5,567 nucleotides of DNA, taken from Flavobacteriales bacterium UBA1993. Its GTDB lineage: Bacteria > Bacteroidota > Bacteroidia > Flavobacteriales_G > Salibacteraceae. The stretch covers positions 31,411 through 36,977 of the forward strand of contig DDCZ01000057.1 of assembly GCA_002336485.1 (NCBI GenBank), written 5' to 3'. Below the pieces are notes generated by a model. It did not search any database, had not been told where the DNA came from, and saw only the letters and a list, made by a program, of their open reading frames with translations. A program made the translations under genes and the position numbers. Below, in pieces: positions 1 through 5,567 of this stretch (position 1 is its first letter; every line of letters starts with the position of its first letter).

Positions 1-1485
1 GGAGGTTGGCAAATGCGTGTTGAGCTTGCGAAGCTTATACTTCAAGCTCCAGATTTACTTTTGCTTGACGAGCCCACTAACCACTTAGATATTGATTCCA
101 TCATGTGGTTGGAAGACTTCTTTTCTGAGTACCCAGGTTCCATCATGATGATATCGCACGATAGAATGTTCCTAGATAATATCACCAACCGCACAGTTGA
201 GATCGTAAACGGAAGGACCTATGATTATGCGGTGAGCTATACCAAGTACATTGAAGTGCGTAAGGATCGAATCGACCAGCAAAAGGCCGCTTTCGACAAC
301 CAGCAGCAGTACATCAAACAGCAAGAGCGCTTTATAGAGCGTTTTAAGGCCAAGGCTTCAAAGGCGAAGCAGGCCCAGAGTAAAATGAAGCAGCTTGAAA
401 AGCTTGATCGTGTTGAGATTGATGAAACAGACTCGTCCTCCATTCAGTTCAGATTTCCACCAGCTCCGCGATCCGGAGATGTTGCCGTAAAGGCTAGGGA
501 CTGCGGTAAGACATATGGGCAAAAGACCATATTTTCAGGAGTAGACTTCGACATTTTTCGTGGAGAACGTGTGGCATTTGTAGGAAGAAACGGAATGGGT
601 AAGTCTACCATGATCAAGATGATTGTGGGCGATGAGCGCGGAGACGGCCTGCTTAATACAGGTCACAACATGGAGGTTGGCTACTATGCTCAAATTCAGG
701 AAAAGACCTTAGATCCGGAATTTACAGTGGAAAAGGTGATCGAACACGAGGCCACCGGAGACAATGCCAAGATTCATAAAGTACGTGGATTGTTGGGTGC
801 ATTTCTGTTTGGGTCTGAAGATTATAACAAGAAAGTAAAGGTGTTAAGTGGAGGTGAGAAGAGTCGATTAGCGTTGGCGAAACTACTTCTAAGAGAGTGT
901 AATCTGTTGATTTTAGATGAGCCTACTAATCACCTGGATATCAGCGCTAAAGAAGTGCTAAAAAAGGCACTAAAAGACTACAATGGAACCCTCATTGTCG
1001 TGAGTCACGATAGAGAGTTTTTACAGGGATTGACGGATCGTACATTTGAATTCAAGGATGGCAATGTGCGGGAGCATATTGGAACCATCAACGACTTCTT
1101 ATCTGGATATCAGATCCGATCTTTTAGAGAGTTTGAGAAGGAGCCAAAGGCAGCGAAGAAGGTTGCAAAGGCGAAGCAGGTTGAACCTCAAAAAGCAAAA
1201 GATGTCGCCAGTGGATTGTCCAACAAGGAGCGATGGGAGCTCGATAAGGAGTTGAAGAAACTTAAAAATGGATTGCGGTCCATTGAGCGTAAGATTGAAA
1301 ATCAGGAAAAAGAGATAAGTAAACTCGAAGAAACCCTCGCAGATCCGAACGCGCTAAATGATCCCAAGAACGCCGATGTTTTCCACCAGCACGCTGATAT
1401 GCAGCGAAAGCTAGAGGATTATATGCATCGCTGGGAAAAGGCCGGTTCTGAGATAGATGCCCTTAGTCAAAAGCTGGGCGGTTGA
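1..1485 (+). CDS. ABC-F family ATPase (ribosome-associated, Uup/YheS-like), 5'-truncated by window edge
   Basis: Soluble twin-ATPase protein of the ABC-F family; characterised members bind the ribosomal E site and act in translation or protect ribosomes from antibiotics, and none is a transporter. The reading frame is open from base 1: the first residues, GGWQ followed by MRVELAK, are the end of the first domain's signature motif. The ATG at 13 is therefore internal, and roughly 150 N-terminal residues, including the first Walker A, lie upstream. Visible in order: Walker B LLLLDEPTNHLD (55-90) and H-loop SHD (154-162) of domain 1; a charged interdomain linker (about 244-426) matching the tRNA-interaction linker of the family; Walker A GRNGMGKST (583-609), LSGGE (844-858), Walker B LLILDEPTNHLD (904-939) and SHD (1003-1011) of domain 2; a Lys/Ala-rich hinge (about 1138-1215); and a C-terminal coiled coil (about 1222-1479), as in Uup-type members. 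All visible catalytic residues are intact. It ends with tandem in-frame stops TGA TAA. The exact subfamily, and whether it confers drug resistance, cannot be decided from this fragment. Confidence 0.95.
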   Translation, partial: GGWQMRVELAKLILQAPDLLLLDEPTNHLDIDSIMWLEDFFSEYPGSIMMISHDRMFLDNITNRTVEIVNGRTYDYAVSYTKYIEVRKDRIDQQKAAFDNQQQYIKQQERFIERFKAKASKAKQAQSKMKQLEKLDRVEIDETDSSSIQFRFPPAPRSGDVAVKARDCGKTYGQKTIFSGVDFDIFRGERVAFVGRNGMGKSTMIKMIVGDERGDGLLNTGHNMEVGYYAQIQEKTLDPEFTVEKVIEHEATGDNAKIHKVRGLLGAFLFGSEDYNKKVKVLSGGEKSRLALAKLLLRECNLLILDEPTNHLDISAKEVLKKALKDYNGTLIVVSHDREFLQGLTDRTFEFKDGNVREHIGTINDFLSGYQIRSFREFEKEPKAAKKVAKAKQVEPQKAKDVASGLSNKERWELDKELKKLKNGLRSIERKIENQEKEISKLEETLADPNALNDPKNADVFHQHADMQRKLEDYMHRWEKAGSEIDALSQKLGG

Positions 1486-1526
1486 TAATCTCCTCAATTC
1501 ATTCATTTTTAAGCTTTTGTGGTTGT

Positions 1527-1534
1527 TATTTTTG
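1527..1534 (+). promoter_or_regulatory. Bacteroidota -7 promoter box (TATTTTTG) for the 1572 gene
   Basis: TATTTTTG fits the Bacteroidota primary-sigma -7 consensus TAnnTTTG exactly and lies in the spacer ahead of the start at 1572. A -33 TTTG at the usual spacing of about 20 bases is not evident; only a T-run at 1506-1510 lies near, and the TTTG at 1516-1519 is too close. The implied transcription start is near 1541, giving a leader of about 30 bases. The box suggests that the gene is transcribed separately from the ABC-F gene, but this is inferred from the motif alone. Confidence 0.5.
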
Positions 1535-1557
1535 CGAGAAGATTAATCCACTAAATC

Positions 1558-1570
1558 TAGTCATCGACTA
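1558..1570 (+). repeat. Short inverted repeat abutting the start codon at 1572
   Basis: TAGTC (1558-1562), spacer ATC, then GACTA (1566-1570) is a perfect 5-bp inverted repeat ending one base before the ATG. In mRNA it could form a small hairpin over the ribosome entry site; as DNA it could be an operator half-site pair. It is short enough to arise by chance in A+T-rich sequence. No Shine-Dalgarno sequence is present here. Confidence 0.3.
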
Positions 1571-1571
1571 A

Positions 1572-3632
1572 ATGTTTTATAAAGTTCAAATCAGTTGTTT
1601 ATTGCTATTCATGTCTTTAGGGGCATTGTCGCAGACGAACCTGGTAAAGAACGGTGGGTTTGATACACTCTCAGCATGTCCGAGTGGTCTATCTCAAATT
1701 CCGCAATCATATTGGGAGTTTCCAGCTGGCCATACTGGTTCCAGCGATTTATTCAATTCTTGTGCGACCAACGGTTCCGTTGGAGTGCCATCAAACTTTA
1801 GGGCGAATAACTGTCCCGCCTTTAATGGTGCTGGATACGCTGGTGGATATGGTTATATTGACGGAAACACATATCGAGAATATGTCTGCGACACCTTGAT
1901 TTCTCCGCTTATCGCAGGTAGGCAGTATGTTGTTTCATTCATGTGGCGGTTGGCAGATCAATCTAATTACGCCAGCGATGACCTGGGTTTCTATTTGAGT
2001 AACAATTTTCCTGCTGGTAACACATCCGGTCACCTTGGTGTGACTCCAACGTCTCAAAACGCCTCTGGAAATTTTCTTGCCGAAACGGCAAGTTGGCAGC
2101 TCTATTCGGATACGTTAATTGCGCTTGGAGGTGAGGAATACATTACACTTGGTGCATTTGATAGTGTCTCAAATGCTGTCATTATTGATAGTACCGCGAC
2201 TGGAACTTGGGCGTATTATTTCTTCGATAGTGTCAGCATCTTCGAATACTATGGAATTAGTCAGGGCAACCTTTGTCTGGGCGAATCTGCCTTTCCAGAA
2301 GTCGATACTACACTTATAGATTCCGTTTTATGGAACTTTGGTGACCCTTCTTCAGGGGCGCTAAACAACTCGACACTCTTTGAGCCGGAACACGTTTATA
2401 CCGACACAGGCTCTTATACCATTACCGTTGTGCGCAGCACTGGAACGTTATTGGATACGCTCGAAACCACGATTTTCGTTTTCCCGCGTCAAACGCTTGA
2501 TCTTGGTCCAGACACGTTGATATGCTCAGACGCGGAGTTCGTGTTGGATGTTTCACAACCCTTTGCCAGCTTCGTTTGGCATGATAGCAGCACCGCCGAT
2601 ACTTTCCTGGTTACAAATGAAACTGAGGTTTATGTTACCGTGATCGGCATATGCGATACCCTTACAGATACCTTGTTGATCCAATATGACGACAGTATTA
2701 TATTCAACCTTGGGCCAGACACAACGGTCTGCGGTGGTGCCGCGTTTTTACTGGACCCTCAAATTCAAGGTGATGCGAACTATAGTTGGTCCACAGGCGA
2801 TTCAACGGACAGCATTGTAGTGATTGAGAGTGGAATATATTCTCTTACTGCCGGTAATGCCTGTGGGCAAATGATTGATTCGGTTGAAGTTAAATTCAAG
2901 CCTATTCCATCTCCGATTCTTTTGCCTGCCGATACCATCAATTGCTTTGACAACGAAATTCTCCTTACCACTCCAGGTTTGGACAGTACCACATACATCT
3001 GGAGCGATTCAAGCTCAAAGAAGAACTATAGAGTCGACACTACCGAAACGGTATGGTTAGCCGCTTTCAATGAGTGTGGATCGACCATAGATACCATCAA
3101 CATCATTTTTAATGGTGAAATAATCTCCGAGTTAGGTGATGATACAACCATTTGCGATTTAGATACCATTGTTCTCAACGCATTCTCTCCGGGGGCAGCG
3201 TATCTGTGGAGTACCGGCGATACTATTGACACGATTCTATCTGCACAGCAAAGTCAGCTTTACGTTGTAACGGTGACACAAGGCTTGTGTCAAACAATCG
3301 AATCAAAACGAATCGATTTATCGAATGTCTTGTGTCCGGGAATTGATTGTAGCCTCAATGTCTCAAACGTGTTCACGCCAAACGGCGATGGCGTCAACGA
3401 CCGATGGCATGTAACGAGCGACTGCAAGATTCAAACGTTTGGTTTAAGCATATACAATCGATGGGGACAACTAGTGCACTTCAGTCCCAACGCGGCATTT
3501 GGCTGGGATGGCACGGTGGCCGGAGTGCCCGCTTCAGAGGGCGTTTACTACTATGAACTTCGATTCAAAGACGACGTGATCGTTGCTGTGGACGCCGAAG
3601 ATTTTCGAGGGAGCTTTACGCTGTTACGATAG
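1572..3632 (+). CDS. Secreted PKD / Ig-like repeat protein with type B T9SS C-terminal sorting domain
   Basis: Complete 686-residue surface or secreted protein, probably an adhesin or binding protein; no enzyme motif was seen. Residues 1 to about 21 form a signal peptide (Lys4, Leu/Phe-rich core, ALSQ near the cleavage site). Residues 22-230 are a jelly-roll-like head family common in Bacteroidota, with NLVKNGGFD, GVPSNF, YREYV and SPLIAGRQYVVSF motifs. A PKD-like domain follows (about 234-304; WNFGDP at 254-259, then HVYTDTGSYTITV). Four Ig-like modules of about 70 residues come next (305-375, 376-446, 447-515, 517-588), each opening with an LGPDTxxC-like motif. Residues from about 599 on are the gliding-motility-associated C-terminal domain (NVFTPNGDGVND, IYNRWGQLV, GVYYYELRF, FRGSFTLLR), the type B signal for T9SS export. 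The start at 1572 is the only sensible one: an in-frame TAA lies immediately upstream and the signal peptide begins here. The PKD and repeat region is paralogous to the next gene. Confidence 0.93.
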   Translation: MFYKVQISCLLLFMSLGALSQTNLVKNGGFDTLSACPSGLSQIPQSYWEFPAGHTGSSDLFNSCATNGSVGVPSNFRANNCPAFNGAGYAGGYGYIDGNTYREYVCDTLISPLIAGRQYVVSFMWRLADQSNYASDDLGFYLSNNFPAGNTSGHLGVTPTSQNASGNFLAETASWQLYSDTLIALGGEEYITLGAFDSVSNAVIIDSTATGTWAYYFFDSVSIFEYYGISQGNLCLGESAFPEVDTTLIDSVLWNFGDPSSGALNNSTLFEPEHVYTDTGSYTITVVRSTGTLLDTLETTIFVFPRQTLDLGPDTLICSDAEFVLDVSQPFASFVWHDSSTADTFLVTNETEVYVTVIGICDTLTDTLLIQYDDSIIFNLGPDTTVCGGAAFLLDPQIQGDANYSWSTGDSTDSIVVIESGIYSLTAGNACGQMIDSVEVKFKPIPSPILLPADTINCFDNEILLTTPGLDSTTYIWSDSSSKKNYRVDTTETVWLAAFNECGSTIDTINIIFNGEIISELGDDTTICDLDTIVLNAFSPGAAYLWSTGDTIDTILSAQQSQLYVVTVTQGLCQTIESKRIDLSNVLCPGIDCSLNVSNVFTPNGDGVNDRWHVTSDCKIQTFGLSIYNRWGQLVHFSPNAAFGWDGTVAGVPASEGVYYYELRFKDDVIVAVDAEDFRGSFTLLR
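2271..3013 (+). repeat. Duplicated tail block, copy 1 (paired with 4825-5567)
   Basis: This stretch of the 1572 gene, from LCLG of the PKD domain to WSDS of the third Ig-like module, aligns with 4825-5567 at a constant offset of 2554 bases with no net insertion or deletion. By hand count about 142 of 247 residues are identical. Upstream of it the two proteins are unrelated. The copy here continues past 3013 into a fourth module and the sorting domain, while the other copy is cut by the window edge. Confidence 0.88.
2484..3335 (+). repeat. Array of four Ig-like modules (about 70 aa each) within the 1572 gene
   Basis: Four degenerate protein repeats. The leading Leu codon of the LGPDT, LGPDT, LPADT and LGDDT motifs sits at 2502, 2709, 2922 and 3132, a period of 207-213 bases. 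Each module carries a first Cys seven or eight residues after that Leu, a central Trp (WHDSST, WSTGDST, WSDSSS, WSTGDT) and a second Cys 43-45 residues after the first. The pattern suggests stacked Ig-like beta-sandwiches forming a stalk between the head and the sorting domain. The repeats are divergent at DNA level, so they are old and not prone to slippage. Confidence 0.8.
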
Positions 3633-3636
3633 CCCT

Positions 3637-3655
3637 GAATCTCATTTGAAGATTC
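3637..3655 (+). terminator. Weak hairpin after the 1572 gene, possible terminator
   Basis: GAATCT (3637-3642) and AGATTC (3650-3655) form a perfect 6-bp stem with a 7-base loop, starting four bases after the TAG stop and followed by only TTT. The stem is A+T-rich and the T-tract short, so it would be a poor intrinsic terminator. It also lies where the -33 region of the next promoter would fall, so it may be a chance structure. Confidence 0.3.
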
Positions 3656-3679
3656 TTTAAAAACTGAATGCGCATACCT

Positions 3680-3687
3680 TATTTTTG
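3680..3687 (+). promoter_or_regulatory. Bacteroidota -7 promoter box (TATTTTTG) for the 3703 gene
   Basis: TATTTTTG matches TAnnTTTG exactly and is the same octamer as at 1527-1534; the identity extends to the 10-mer TTATTTTTGC. A near -33 element, TTTA at 3656-3659, sits 20 bases upstream, one base from TTTG. The box ends only 15 bases before the ATG at 3703, so transcripts would carry a leader of roughly 10 bases. It suggests that the third gene has its own promoter rather than depending on read-through. Confidence 0.5.
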
Positions 3688-3702
3688 CACGAGCTATCAC
3701 AC

Positions 3703-5567
3703 ATGCGCGGATTCAGGAAATTTCTAGTCGTCTTATTTTGCATTGTTTCGTCGGTTTCTGTTACTGCACAGTCACCGGCCGATTGGTGGTTTTTTGGTCA
3801 AGAGGCTGGGGTACACTTTGATGGTGGAAACCCGATTCCAAACTTTGATGGGCAACTAACCACTATCGAGGGATGTGCCGCAATTTCATCTACAATAGGC
3901 GAATTGATGTTTTATACTGGCGGAACAAACGTCTGGGATTCCACACACACGATTATGCCAAATGGAACAGGATTGTTTGGCAACCCCAGTTCAAGCCAGT
4001 CCGCTGTTATTGTACCCTATCCTGGCAATCCGAGTAAATTCTATGTATTCACCTGTTCAGGGTGCACGGGCGGCTGTGGGACGGGAGCCAATTGTTATTT
4101 CGCCTACTCCATAGTCGATATGAACCTCAACGGAGGCTTGGGTGACATTGATACCAATTTTAAAAACATAATTCTTTTTGATAGTACGGCCGAAAAATGC
4201 ACCGCAGTGCGTCACGCAAACGGCAGTGATTTGTGGGTTCTTGGTCACGATAAGCCTGGAAATACCTTTTATGCATATCACCTCTCAAGTGCTGGAATCG
4301 TTGACACGGTGGTTACCTCAATTGGAGCTGAGCACGCTACCCAGTGCGCCGGATATATGATGGGTTCGCCTGACGGGGATAAGATTGCGGTTGCGGTTAC
4401 AACCAATAACCCCATCGAGATCTTTCCCTTTGATCAAACTTCTGGAGTTGTGGGTACACCTGATAGTCTGATTGGCAATACGGCCTATGGGGTTCATTTT
4501 TCTCCAAGTGGGCAATATCTTTATGTAACATTTCTGGGCCAAGGAATAAAACAGTATGATGTTACGGCAGCAAACATTCAGGCTTCAGAATATATAGTAT
4601 CAGCAAGCGGTTTTGCGGGAGGAATGGCGCTTGGTCCAGACGAACGATTATATGTCGCCACTTCCTTGACTCCTTACCTGGACCGAATTAACTTTCCAGA
4701 TATTGGTGGTGCGGGTTGTCAATTTCAAGATTCAGCGGTCTTTACAACAGTGAACGGAGGCTACGGCTTGCCAAACAATATTGACCTAAGCTTATTTAAC
4801 CTAGGAGTCTTCGATGCCACGGATTTGTGCTTGGGCAACGCAACTCAATTTGACTTTGATTCAACCAACATCAATTCCGTTTCTTGGAATTTTGGCGACC
4901 CAGGAAGCGGGGCATCCAACACTTCGACAGACTTTTTTCCAATACATGTCTTTTCTGACACAGGGTTGTTTGATGTTCGATTGATCGCTACTGCAGACAC
5001 AAACGTGGATACCGCTATTCAAACTGTGCGCATATATCCACGCCAATCCGTCGACCTTGGTAATGATACCACCATCTGCGTTGGTGAACAGTTTGTGTTA
5101 GATGTGTCGCAACCATATGCGGGTTTTTTATGGCAGGATACTAGCTCAAGCGACACGTTTTTGGTAAATGGTGCGGAGCTTATTTATGTGCGCGTTATTG
5201 GAGTTTGCGACACTGTTTCGGACACCATTCGGGTCACCTACGATGATTCAATTTCATTTGATCTTGGTCCTGATACCACGTTGTGTGGTGGGACAAGGTA
5301 TTTCCTTGATGCGGATATTCAGGTTGATGCCGAATTAACGTGGTCAACAGGTGATTCATTGGATACGCTGGGCGTGACCCAGAGCGGTCAGTACTTTCTA
5401 TTGGCGAGCAATACCTGCGGTGTGGTCAGCGATACGGTCGAAGTTGTTTTTAAACCCATTCCTGCAACATCGTTATTGCCCGCTGACACCATTAATTGTT
5501 TTGATAACGAGATCGTTTTATCGCACCCCGATTTGGATAGTACAACATATGTATGGAGCGATTCAAG
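3703..5567 (+). CDS. Secreted beta-propeller / PKD / Ig-like repeat protein, T9SS-substrate type, 3'-truncated by window edge
   Basis: Open frame of 621 codons from ATG 3703 to the right edge, with no stop. Residues 1 to about 23 are a signal peptide (Arg/Lys start, hydrophobic core, SVTAQ before SPADWW). Residues 24 to about 370 match a propeller-type head widespread in Bacteroidota surface proteins: WWFFGQEAGVHFDGG, EGCAAIS, GELMFYTGG, MPNGTGLFGN, SQSAVIVPYPGNPSKFYVF, YSIVDMNLNGGLGD, then blade motifs SPDGDK, SPSGQYLYV and GPDERLYVA about 45 residues apart (from residues 222, 267 and 311). A PKD domain follows (about 375-445; WNFGDP), then Ig-like modules at 446-516, 517-587 and from 588 onward. 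This tail is paralogous to the preceding gene, so a fourth module and a type B T9SS sorting domain are expected beyond the window; they are not seen. The ATG at 3703 is chosen because the signal peptide begins there. No Shine-Dalgarno sequence is visible. Ligand and function are unknown. Confidence 0.9.
   Translation, partial: MRGFRKFLVVLFCIVSSVSVTAQSPADWWFFGQEAGVHFDGGNPIPNFDGQLTTIEGCAAISSTIGELMFYTGGTNVWDSTHTIMPNGTGLFGNPSSSQSAVIVPYPGNPSKFYVFTCSGCTGGCGTGANCYFAYSIVDMNLNGGLGDIDTNFKNIILFDSTAEKCTAVRHANGSDLWVLGHDKPGNTFYAYHLSSAGIVDTVVTSIGAEHATQCAGYMMGSPDGDKIAVAVTTNNPIEIFPFDQTSGVVGTPDSLIGNTAYGVHFSPSGQYLYVTFLGQGIKQYDVTAANIQASEYIVSASGFAGGMALGPDERLYVATSLTPYLDRINFPDIGGAGCQFQDSAVFTTVNGGYGLPNNIDLSLFNLGVFDATDLCLGNATQFDFDSTNINSVSWNFGDPGSGASNTSTDFFPIHVFSDTGLFDVRLIATADTNVDTAIQTVRIYPRQSVDLGNDTTICVGEQFVLDVSQPYAGFLWQDTSSSDTFLVNGAELIYVRVIGVCDTVSDTIRVTYDDSISFDLGPDTTLCGGTRYFLDADIQVDAELTWSTGDSLDTLGVTQSGQYFLLASNTCGVVSDTVEVVFKPIPATSLLPADTINCFDNEIVLSHPDLDSTTYVWSDS
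4825..5567 (+). repeat. Duplicated tail block, copy 2 (paired with 2271-3013)
   Basis: This is the second copy of the PKD plus Ig-like tail, in the 3703 gene. Module order is one-to-one with copy 1: the SQP-containing module, the CGG-containing module, then the LPADTINCF module. The last 14 bases of the window (5554-5567) are identical to 3000-3013. The alignment runs off the right edge, so the true end of the duplication is unknown. Confidence 0.88.
5038..5567 (+). repeat. Ig-like module array of the 3703 gene (2.5 modules visible)
   Basis: Modules begin near 5038, 5251 and 5464, with opening motifs LGNDTTIC, LGPDTTLC and LPADTINC, a period of about 71 residues. The paired cysteines seen in the neighbouring gene are kept (codons at 5077/5206 and 5284/5416; the third module shows its first, at 5497). 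The third module is cut by the window edge just after its WSDS motif. Confidence 0.8.

Noticed and set aside
13..15. ATG at 13 as the start of the ABC-F gene
   Set aside because: The frame is open upstream and the codons before it encode GGWQ, the signature motif. A start here would remove the first Walker A and most of domain 1, so the gene is simply cut by the window edge.
237..443. Reverse-strand open frame opposite the ABC-F linker
   Set aside because: It lies entirely within a well-supported gene, and its Ser/Cys/Leu-rich product reads as the antisense of the Lys/Gln-rich linker.
1..1485. ABC-F gene as a specific antibiotic-resistance determinant
   Set aside because: The fragment shows only general ABC-F motifs. 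The linker does not let me assign it to a known resistance subfamily, and the Uup-like C-terminal coiled coil points to a housekeeping type.
1469..1518. AAAAGCT (1469-1475) and AGCTTTT (1512-1518) as a terminator after the ABC-F gene
   Set aside because: The arms are separated by 36 bases, the stem is A+T-rich, the left arm is within the coding region and no proper T-tract follows, so I see no convincing terminator.
2271..3013. Recent tandem duplication or gene conversion between the two tails
   Set aside because: Synonymous positions differ heavily even where the protein is identical, and there are no long identical DNA tracts; the longest I noticed is about 14 bases at the window edge.
2484..3335. 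Repeat array as CRISPR or satellite DNA
   Set aside because: The periodicity is at protein level, about 70 codons with divergent DNA, and lies within one continuous coding frame.
3685..3687. TTG at 3685 as an alternative in-frame start for the third gene
   Set aside because: It lies inside the promoter-like box, and the signal peptide begins naturally at the ATG at 3703.
4057..4542. Reverse-strand frames (4057-4281, 4318-4542) and the forward frame 4178-4360
   Set aside because: All lie inside the third gene, whose own frame is open throughout and encodes recognisable propeller motifs. Their translations show no domain.

Overview
The window looks like chromosomal DNA of a member of the Bacteroidota, probably a Flavobacteriales-like lineage, though genus cannot be told. 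The evidence is two cell-surface proteins built on the gliding-motility / type IX secretion (T9SS) plan, one ending in a full gliding-motility-associated C-terminal sorting domain. Supporting signs are Bacteroidota-style -7 promoter boxes (TAnnTTTG), no Shine-Dalgarno sequences before the starts, and an ABC-F protein with the SGGWQMR-type signature common in this phylum. All three genes lie on the + strand.

Layout. (1) Positions 1-1485: the 3' part of a translation-associated ABC-F ATPase gene, cut by the left edge inside the signature motif of its first ATPase domain. (2) Positions 1486-1571: a short spacer with a promoter-like box and a small inverted repeat touching the next start. (3) Positions 1572-3632: a complete 686-residue secreted protein with signal peptide, jelly-roll-like N-terminal head, PKD domain, four Ig-like modules of about 70 residues, and a type B T9SS sorting domain. 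(4) Positions 3633-3702: a spacer with a weak hairpin and a second, identical -7 box. (5) Positions 3703-5567: a large gene open to the right edge, encoding signal peptide, beta-propeller head, PKD domain and at least two and a half Ig-like modules. Because it has no stop in the window it is easily missed, yet it fills a third of it.

How the genes relate. The second and third genes are tandem paralogues with different N-terminal heads on the same tail. Positions 2271-3013 and 4825-5567 align at a constant offset of 2554 bases with no net indel, about 57% identical in protein by hand count. They are probably exported by the T9SS to the cell surface or medium as adhesins or binding proteins; no ligand or enzyme activity can be read. 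The ABC-F gene is a housekeeping or antibiotic-protection type ribosome factor with no evident functional link to them.

I see no RNA gene, CRISPR array, insertion sequence or phage gene. No wholly new system is evident. The most notable content is the head-swapped tandem pair and its strong protein conservation despite extensive synonymous change.
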